DNA from: Sandaracinobacter neustonicus
Lineage (GTDB): Bacteria > Pseudomonadota > Alphaproteobacteria > Sphingomonadales > Sphingomonadaceae
DNA length: 64,000 bases
Direction of reading: 5' to 3'
Assembly: GCF_006385875.1 (NCBI RefSeq)
Contig: NZ_VFSU01000011.1
Span: 416,149 to 480,148 of the forward strand
Positions 58,489 through 64,000 of the stretch are shown one piece after another; positions within the stretch are counted from its first letter, which is position 1, and every line of letters begins with the position of its first letter. The notes beneath the pieces are model-generated. The model ran no database searches, had not been told where the DNA came from, and saw nothing but the letters and a program-made list of their open reading frames with translations. The position numbers and the translations under genes were made by a program.

Positions 58489-59491
58489 ACAGCCCGTCGA
58501 TCCCGGCGGCCAGAAACACCCGGATTTCCCCAGCCTCGTCTCCGCGCGCCCGCAAATCCGCCCCAGACCGAAATTCGGTGGGCAGGAAGTAATTCTCCGG
58601 CCGGAAGGTCCACACATGTACCTGCAACCCGGCGGTATGGGCATCCGCCACAAGGCTGGTCGGCGCGGCCAGCTTGTCGCCCTCGCCGCGCGGAATCACC
58701 ATCGCCCGCTCCACGCCGATCCCGTCGGCATAGCGTGCAATCGCCTTCAACCCGGCAGGCGTCGCCATCGCAGCATAGGTCTCTCCGGGCTTGTCCGGCG
58801 GGCCTTGTTCCGGTGCCATCAGTTGGATCAGCCGCAGCCGCGTGCGCGGACGAATCGCCTGCAGATTGCCCACCTCGAAGCTCTGGATGAACACGGGATC
58901 GCTCTTTTCGCGATACCCCGCCTTCGCCAGTGCCGCCAGCAACGGTTCCTCAAGAGGCAGTCCGATCCCCCTGAAATAGCTGGGATGCTTGGTTTCCGGA
59001 TACAGGCCGACGCGGCGGCCCAGCCGCGCTTCCTCGGTCTTCACCAGCGCCAGAATCTCGTCCAGCGTCGGAATCGATTCCTGCCCGTCGAACGCGGCAT
59101 TGGCCGGGCGCAATTGCGGCAACCGTTCCTTCGCGCGCAGCGTCTTCAACTCCGCCAGCGTGAAATCCTCGGTGAACCAGCCTTCCATCTTTTGCCCGTC
59201 GATCAGCTTCGTCGTGCGACGGGTGGCGAATTCGGGGTGATCCGCCACATTGGTGGTGCTGGAAATCTCATTCTCGTGCCGCGCCACCAGATGCCCGTCT
59301 TTGGTGGAGACCAGATCCGGCTCGATCACGTCCGCGCCCTGCTCAATCGCGAGCTTATAGGCCATCAGCGTATGTTCGGGCCGGTCCGCAGACGCACCGC
59401 GATGGGCGATCAACAGGGGGCGTTCGGCGGCAACAGCAGGCATGACGCCCATTGAGCCCAGCAGCAGCGCAATGACCAGCCGGATTTTCAT
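58421..59491 (-). CDS. glpQ: periplasmic glycerophosphodiester phosphodiesterase (GlpQ-like)
   Basis: A 356-residue exported enzyme that cleaves glycerophosphodiesters to glycerol-3-phosphate. Signal peptide (LVIALLLGSMGVMPAVAA), LLIAHRGASADRPEHTLMAYKLAIEQGADVIEPDLVSTKDGHLVARHE (catalytic His pair and metal ligands), YPETKHPSYF and ADGIGVERAMV. The length is that of GlpQ. It ends inside the CYTH-CHAD coding sequence (68-base convergent overlap), so each transcript's end is antisense to the other. Confidence 0.93.
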   Translation of the reverse strand: MKIRLVIALLLGSMGVMPAVAAERPLLIAHRGASADRPEHTLMAYKLAIEQGADVIEPDLVSTKDGHLVARHENEISSTTNVADHPEFATRRTTKLIDGQKMEGWFTEDFTLAELKTLRAKERLPQLRPANAAFDGQESIPTLDEILALVKTEEARLGRRVGLYPETKHPSYFRGIGLPLEEPLLAALAKAGYREKSDPVFIQSFEVGNLQAIRPRTRLRLIQLMAPEQGPPDKPGETYAAMATPAGLKAIARYADGIGVERAMVIPRGEGDKLAAPTSLVADAHTAGLQVHVWTFRPENYFLPTEFRSGADLRARGDEAGEIRVFLAAGIDGLFSDSVTEAVKAIGPRPKAAPHP

Positions 59492-59586
59492 GCAAACGCC
59501 CTTTCGTGCCGGTTCCTGTTCCCGGAAAAGGCGCTGGTGGCAGGCGGAGATGATGATTTCGTGACGGCGCGCCTCACCTTGGCGCG

Positions 59587-60270
59587 TCAGTTTTTGCCCA
59601 TCTCCACCATGGTGCGGGCGGTCTCGGCGATTTTCTTCACGGCCGCTTCGTCTTTGGTGGTCATGTCCACGCTTTGCGGCACCGCGATTCCGCGCATTGC
59701 TGCGGGCCGGGCGGCAATGGCGCGGTGCCAGCGGGTTATATGCTCATAAGGTTCCGGATCGACGCCGGACCAGCGGGCGGTCCGCGTCCAGCACCAGTTG
59801 GCGATGTCGGCGATGCTGTAATCATCCGCCAGCCATTCATGGTCCGCCAGATGCCGGTCCAGCACGCCGAACAGCCGCTTCACCTCGCCATGGTAACGGT
59901 CGATCGCGGGCTGAATTCGCTCCGGGAAATAGCGGTAGAATACATTGGCTTGCCCCATCATCGGGCCGATGCCGCCCATCTGGAACATCAGCCACTGGAT
60001 CACCCGGCTGCGCCCCTGCACATCCGTTGGCAGCAACTTGCCCGCCTTTTCCGCCAGATAGATCATGATCGCCCCGGATTCGAACACCGGGAAGCCATCA
60101 TCCACGATCACTGGAATCCGCCCGTTGGGGTTCATCGCCAGAAATTCCGGTGTCTTTTGTTCCGCCTGCGTCAGGTTCACGCTGTGCACCTGATAGGGCA
60201 GCTCAAGTTCTTCCAGTGTAACGGAAACCTTGTAGCCGTTCGGCGTTGGTGCCGTGTAGAGATCGATCAT
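59587..60270 (-). CDS. glutathione S-transferase family protein (YfcG-like)
   Basis: A 227-residue protein with an N-terminal thioredoxin-like domain ([61 protein letters not shown]) and a helical C-terminal domain ([45 protein letters not shown]). [10 protein letters not shown] matches the YfcG/Ure2-like group with disulfide-reductase activity. The ATG at 60270 follows GAGGAT; the frame is open upstream but antisense to the beta-lactamase gene. Divergent starts are 63 bp apart. Confidence 0.92.
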   Translation of the reverse strand: MIDLYTAPTPNGYKVSVTLEELELPYQVHSVNLTQAEQKTPEFLAMNPNGRIPVIVDDGFPVFESGAIMIYLAEKAGKLLPTDVQGRSRVIQWLMFQMGGIGPMMGQANVFYRYFPERIQPAIDRYHGEVKRLFGVLDRHLADHEWLADDYSIADIANWCWTRTARWSGVDPEPYEHITRWHRAIAARPAAMRGIAVPQSVDMTTKDEAAVKKIAETARTMVEMGKN

Positions 60271-60333
60271 GGACGGATCCTCGACAGTTCGGCTGAAGCT
60301 TAGCAGGGCCGGAGCGCCGGGGAATAGCCGGAA

Positions 60334-61224
60334 ATGGGAGTGGCGGAAATGGCGAATGGATTGACGCGCCGATCGCTGATGGCGGGCTGTGGCGGATTTG
60401 CGCTGGGCGGCATGGCGCCCGCGAACCTGCAGGCGCTGGAGGCGCAGGCCGGCGGGCGGCTGGGCTTCGCGCTGCTGGATACCGGCACCGGCAAGATCAT
60501 CGGGCACCGAATGGATGAGCGGTTCGGCATGTGCTCCACCTTCAAGCTGCCGTTGGCGGGGCTGGTGCTGCAGGCAGCCGAGCGCGGCGAACTGAAGCTG
60601 GACACGTTGTTGCCCATTACACAGGCCGATCTGGTGCCGCACGCGCCGGAAACCGGCCCCAATGTGGGCAAGGCGATGCGCATCCGTGACCTGGCCCGCG
60701 TAGCGCAGATGACGAGCGACAATGTCGCCGCCAACCTGCTGATCAAACAGCTGGGTGGCCCGGCCGGGGTGACGAAGCGCCTGCGCGCGCTGGGCGACAA
60801 GGCGACCCGGCTGGACAGGATGGAGCCGGAGATGAACCGGGTGATCGGCAACGACCCGCGCGACACCACGACCCCGCGCGCGATGGCGGAAACGGTGGCA
60901 CGGCTGCTGACGAACGATGCGCTGACTCCGGCCAGCCGCAAGCTGCTGGGGCAATGGATGGCGGACACGCAAACGGGTATGCGGCGGCTGCGCGCAGCCA
61001 CCCCGCCCGGATGGACCGCCGGTGACAAGACCGGCACCGGCATGACGAAGGGCATGCCGAACCGGGTGAACGATGTCGCCATCTTCTGGCCGCCGAAGGG
61101 CGCGCCGCTGGTGGCGGCGGCCTTCTACGAAGCGCCGGGGCATTTCCCGAACAGCCGCCCGCAGGACGAAGCGGTTCTGGTGCAGGCGATGCAAATCGCG
61201 CTGCCGCCTTCGCTTCAGCCCTGA
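60334..61224 (+). CDS. bla: class A beta-lactamase with twin-arginine signal
   Basis: A 296-residue serine beta-lactamase. All class A motifs are present: CSTFK (Ser70-x-x-Lys73), SDN (130-132), EPEMN in the omega loop (Glu166 to Asn170) and KTGTG (234-236). Cys lies just before the nucleophile (position 69), but no partner Cys is visible after KTG, so the disulfide of class A carbapenemases is unlikely. The N-terminus carries [11 protein letters not shown], a twin-arginine signal whose MAGC could also serve as a lipobox. The start may be 60334 or the ATG at 60349. No LysR-type regulator is adjacent. Confidence 0.93.
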   Translation: MGVAEMANGLTRRSLMAGCGGFALGGMAPANLQALEAQAGGRLGFALLDTGTGKIIGHRMDERFGMCSTFKLPLAGLVLQAAERGELKLDTLLPITQADLVPHAPETGPNVGKAMRIRDLARVAQMTSDNVAANLLIKQLGGPAGVTKRLRALGDKATRLDRMEPEMNRVIGNDPRDTTTPRAMAETVARLLTNDALTPASRKLLGQWMADTQTGMRRLRAATPPGWTAGDKTGTGMTKGMPNRVNDVAIFWPPKGAPLVAAAFYEAPGHFPNSRPQDEAVLVQAMQIALPPSLQP

Positions 61225-61622
61225 TCCGCTGTTACCGCCTGCCGCTTGTCCGTCACGACGAATGTGCAGGCGGCGCAGGCGGTTCCGCCGCGTTGGGCAT
61301 ACCAGCGGCAATCGGCGCGGATGGCGCAACGCGGCAGCGGGGCAGGGGCCTCGGGCAGGCGCATCTCGTCCAGCACCCGCTCGATCACGCCGCAGCCACG
61401 GCCCGTCCACTGCGCGCAACGCCCCTCCTGACAAGTGCCGGTGAAGCGGAAGCGTCGTTCGGGTGGGCCGTGCGAGGATATGGCCTCGACGAACTCGGGC
61501 GTGACGGGCAGCGGCGTGCCAAGCCGCTGCACCTCGCCGTCCTGCACCCGGCCATAGAGCAGGTTGCCCGGCTCGGCGCGCGCGCTGGGGCAGGCCAGCG
61601 GCCCGCCATCGGTTCGGGACAT
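61215..61622 (-). CDS. Cys-rich protein of unknown function
   Basis: A 135-residue soluble protein with eight Cys, six of them in its second half in spaced groups ([46 protein letters not shown]). This suggests a metal site or iron-sulfur cluster. No known domain. The 3' end overlaps the end of the beta-lactamase gene by 10 bases (convergent). It lies 7 bp after the 61630 gene on the same strand, so the two are likely co-transcribed. Confidence 0.7.
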   Translation of the reverse strand: MSRTDGGPLACPSARAEPGNLLYGRVQDGEVQRLGTPLPVTPEFVEAISSHGPPERRFRFTGTCQEGRCAQWTGRGCGVIERVLDEMRLPEAPAPLPRCAIRADCRWYAQRGGTACAACTFVVTDKRQAVTADQG

Positions 61623-61629
61623 GCTGGCT

Positions 61630-61899
61630 TCAGCCGCCGCGCGCGAATTGCTGGATCGCCTTCATGTCCATGTCCAATTCGGGCAGAACGGCGCGGTCCC
61701 GCAGGGTTTTCACCCAGATTCCATACCATTGCGGATCGCGGATTCGCACCGGATCGAACACCGCGAAGGGCGCGTCCATCACGCTGTCCAGCCGGGCGAG
61801 TTCGCCCAGAGCGGCAGTCTGCAACGCGTTGGAGATACGGCGCTTTGCGGCCGCATCCAGCTTCAGGTCGCCCAGATCGACGACGAAACGATTGCTCAT
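61630..61899 (-). CDS. small conserved protein of unknown function
   Basis: An 89-residue protein: FVVDLGDLKLDAAAKRRISNALQTAALGELARLD, then PFAVFDPVRIRDPQWYGIWVKTLRD, with no signal or membrane segment. The ATG at 61899 follows GGGAGA; the frame is open further upstream. It is the first gene of a pair with the Cys-rich gene. A 19-bp palindrome (61957-61975) lies 58 bp upstream, in the right place for an operator. Confidence 0.7.
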   Translation of the reverse strand: MSNRFVVDLGDLKLDAAAKRRISNALQTAALGELARLDSVMDAPFAVFDPVRIRDPQWYGIWVKTLRDRAVLPELDMDMKAIQQFARGG

Positions 61900-61956
61900 G
61901 CGGGTCTCTCCCTCAGATGAAGGCCAGTCCTCACGTCTCGGGCATGCAGCATTTGT

Positions 61957-61975
61957 CTTCACATGCTGTGTGAAG
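61957..61975. promoter_or_regulatory. 19-bp palindrome, candidate operator
   Basis: CTTCACATGCTGTGTGAAG has perfect 7-bp arms (CTTCACA/TGTGAAG) and a 5-base centre. A shorter CAGCAT/ATGCTG pair (61947-61952, 61963-61968) overlaps it. It lies in the 167-bp gap between the two small genes and the uvrC 3' end. The gap also holds the palindrome CCAACTGTTGG (62018-62028) and an unusually AT-rich tract (about 62045-62070). Confidence 0.45.
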
Positions 61976-62066
61976 TTTGGCCTTAATTCCAACCCTGTCC
62001 TAGCGTTAACTAATATTCCAACTGTTGGCTTGGACGAATCCGACGGAAAATAAAAATAAATTTATA

Positions 62067-64000
62067 TCAGCGTGTTGGATGAAAATATTCGAATATCGCT
62101 TCGGCCGTCGCCCGGTTAATTCCCGGCGCTTTCAACAGATCCTCCAGCGCCGCGCCCTTCACCGCGCGGGCTGTGCCGAAGTGCATCAGCAGCGCCTTTT
62201 TCCGCGCCGGGCCGATGCCGGGCACTTCATCCAGCGTGGAAACCGTCAGCGCCTTGCTGCGCTTGCCGCGATGCGCGCCGATCACGAAGCGGTGCGATTC
62301 GTCACGCAGCCGCTGCAGGAAAAACAGCAGCGGATCATTGGGCGGCAGTGTCAGTTCGCGGCCGTCCGGCAGGTGGAATATTTCGCGCCCGGCGTTGCGG
62401 TCCGGCCCCTTCGCCACCCCGACGATGGGCACATCCTCCACGCCCAGCGTCGTCAGCACCTCCACCACGGCGGAAACCTGCCCCTTGCCGCCGTCGATCA
62501 GCAGAAGGTCCGGCCAATCCTCGCCGCCGTCCGGCGATTCGGCCTGCAACCGGGTGAAACGCCGCGTCAGCATCGCCTTCATCATCGCGAAATCGTCGCC
62601 CGGCGTCAGATCGGCCTGTTTCATGTTGAACTTGCGATACTGGCTTTTGGCGAACCCCTCCGGAGTCGCCACCACCATCGCCCCCAGCGCGTTGCTGCCT
62701 TGAATATGGCTGTTGTCGTAAATCTCGATCCGCTCCGGCGGGGCGGACAGCGCGAGGAATTCCGCCAGCGCCTCCAGATTGCGGCGCTGGGTGGTGGATT
62801 CGGCCAGCCGTCGCTCCACCGCTTCCTCGGCGTTGCGCGCGGCCTGTTCCACCAGCCGCTTCAGATGTCCGCGCTGCGGCACGCGCAGTTCCACCTTATG
62901 CTCGGCGCGGGTGGCCAGCGCCTCGGCCAATATGTCCGCCTCCGGCACGTCGCGGTCCAGCAGCAGCAGGCGGGCCGGGGCCAGTTCGCTATAGAATTGC
63001 CCCAGAAAGGCCGCCAGAATCTCCGGCTCCGGCACGTCGCCCACATGCGCCGGGAAGATGGCGCGATGGCCCCAGTTCTGCCCGCCGCGAATGAAAAACA
63101 CCTGCACACAGGCGACGCCCTCGCGCTGGTGCAGGGCGATCACATCGGCGTCGATGGCGTCGGTTTCGGCGTTGATCGCCTGGCTGCCCTGAATGGCTGT
63201 CAACGCCTTCAGCCTGTCCCGTAGCACGGCGGCCAGCTCATAATCCTGCTCGGCCGCCGCCGCGCCCATGCGCTCGCCCAGCTTCTTCTGCACGGATTGG
63301 CTCTTGCCCGTCAGGAACTGTCGCGCATCCTCCACCAGCTCGGCGTAACCGGCCTGATCGATTCGCCCCACGCAAGGTGCGGAACAGCGACGGATCTGGA
63401 ACAGCAAACAGGGCCGGGTGCGATTGGCCATGTAACTGTCGGAGCAGGATCGCAGCAGGAACACCTTCTGCAAGGCGTTCAACGTGGTGTTCACCGCCCC
63501 GGCAGAGGCGAAGGGGCCGAAATATTCCGTCTGCGGCTTACGCGCCCCGCGATGCTTGGAAAGCCTTGGAAAATCATGGCTTTCCTCCAGCGCGATGAAG
63601 GGGAAACTCTTGTCGTCGCGCAGCAGCACATTATAGGGCGGGCGGAAGCGCTTGATCAGCTGCGCTTCCAGCAGGAGCGCCTCCGCTTCGGATCGCGTCA
63701 CCACGATTTCCATCCGCCGCGTTTGCGAAACCATCCGTTGCAAGCGGCGGGGCAGGCGGGCCACCTGCGTATAATTGGTCACCCGGTTCTTCAGCGCGCG
63801 CGCCTTGCCCACGTAGAGAACCTGCTCGCGCTCATCCAGCATGCGGTAAACGCCCGGCTCCGGCCCCAGCGTTTTCAGTGTGTTGCGGATCGCCGCGACG
63901 CCCGTATCCAGATCGGGGCGGCTGGCGGTGATGGCATAGGTCGCCGCCTCCTCGGCAAAGCGGTCGGGGCTTCCGGGCAGGGAGGGGGCGGGTGGGCGGG
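62067..64000 (-). CDS. uvrC: excinuclease ABC subunit C (5' partial)
   Basis: Nearly all of UvrC, the endonuclease that makes both incisions in nucleotide-excision repair. The frame is open to the right edge with no start codon, so the first residues are outside the window. Visible: GIY-YIG nuclease (GPEPGVYRMLDEREQVLYVGKARALKNRVTNYTQ), FGPFASAGAVN, a Cys cluster (PCLLFQIRRCSAPCVG), UVR domain (SVQKKLGERMGAAAAEQDYELAAVLRDRL), the RNase H-like 3' nuclease (IEIYDNSHIQGSNALGAMVV, LLLIDGGKGQ) and the C-terminal helix-hairpin-helix pair (VPGIGPARKKALLMHFGTARAVKGAALEDL). Confidence 0.96.
   Translation of the reverse strand, partial: RPPAPSLPGSPDRFAEEAATYAITASRPDLDTGVAAIRNTLKTLGPEPGVYRMLDEREQVLYVGKARALKNRVTNYTQVARLPRRLQRMVSQTRRMEIVVTRSEAEALLLEAQLIKRFRPPYNVLLRDDKSFPFIALEESHDFPRLSKHRGARKPQTEYFGPFASAGAVNTTLNALQKVFLLRSCSDSYMANRTRPCLLFQIRRCSAPCVGRIDQAGYAELVEDARQFLTGKSQSVQKKLGERMGAAAAEQDYELAAVLRDRLKALTAIQGSQAINAETDAIDADVIALHQREGVACVQVFFIRGGQNWGHRAIFPAHVGDVPEPEILAAFLGQFYSELAPARLLLLDRDVPEADILAEALATRAEHKVELRVPQRGHLKRLVEQAARNAEEAVERRLAESTTQRRNLEALAEFLALSAPPERIEIYDNSHIQGSNALGAMVVATPEGFAKSQYRKFNMKQADLTPGDDFAMMKAMLTRRFTRLQAESPDGGEDWPDLLLIDGGKGQVSAVVEVLTTLGVEDVPIVGVAKGPDRNAGREIFHLPDGRELTLPPNDPLLFFLQRLRDESHRFVIGAHRGKRSKALTVSTLDEVPGIGPARKKALLMHFGTARAVKGAALEDLLKAPGINRATAEAIFEYFHPTR

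Noticed and set aside
62045..62070. AT-rich tract after uvrC as an origin or foreign insertion
   Set aside because: It is only about 25 bases, has no DnaA-box cluster or flanking repeats, and the flanking genes are ordinary.

Overview
The window is high-GC DNA from an alphaproteobacterium, most likely a sphingomonad. Four things point there: a PhyR/NepR/EcfG general-stress-response locus with an adjacent HisKA_2 sensor, an alphaproteobacterial run of fur-plsC-miaB-phoH-ybeY-corC, a MucR/Ros-type regulator, and families of short palindromic repeats of the kind common in sphingomonad genomes. It looks chromosomal. I see no phage, plasmid, insertion-sequence, CRISPR or rRNA signature. Genes are tightly packed, with many 1-10 nt overlaps and several convergent gene ends that overlap.

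Layout. 1-9 kb: 3' part of an ABC-permease/M1-peptidase fusion, a TonB-dependent receptor, a methyltransferase, a DUF418 membrane protein and a gamma-glutamyltransferase. 9-14 kb: cyclopropane fatty acid synthase, then a divergent polyhydroxybutyrate-mobilising pair (3-hydroxybutyrate dehydrogenase and intracellular depolymerase) whose shared promoter region carries a duplicated palindrome, then a secreted phosphodiesterase. 14-23 kb: MerR/TipAS regulator, ABC-F ATPase, a PepSY-like/response-regulator/histidine-kinase operon, tRNA-Thr, an AI-2E-family permease, a LEA-like repeat lipoprotein, an HWE kinase and a Crp/Fnr regulator. 23-27.4 kb: the general-stress-response locus (phyR, nepR, ecfG, a PhyP-like sensor) and a DUF1328 gene behind a textbook EcfG promoter. 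27-34 kb: an MDR oxidoreductase, the ispH-thrB-rnhA-DUF808 operon, tRNA-His and a LexA-like regulator. 34-39 kb: an RND efflux pair, then 524 bp of palindromic repeats. 39-51.4 kb: purC, tRNA-Pro, a NifU-like scaffold, tsaB/rimI, mucR, and the fur-to-corC run.

51.7-55.6 kb is the most unusual part: a phage-shock-protein (Psp) region. pspF is divergent from a nearly perfect sigma-54 promoter. That promoter drives a 57-residue peptide gene, then a perfect 15-bp hairpin, pspA, pspB, pspC and three further small membrane/coiled-coil genes. PspB, PspC and the three extra proteins all end in the same roughly 24-residue tail, so this looks like an expanded Psp complex. 55.6-64 kb: SufE-like protein, two tandem PaaI thioesterases, a CYTH-CHAD protein, a glycerophosphodiesterase, a glutathione S-transferase, a Tat-type class A beta-lactamase, two unknown small genes and most of uvrC, which runs off the right edge.
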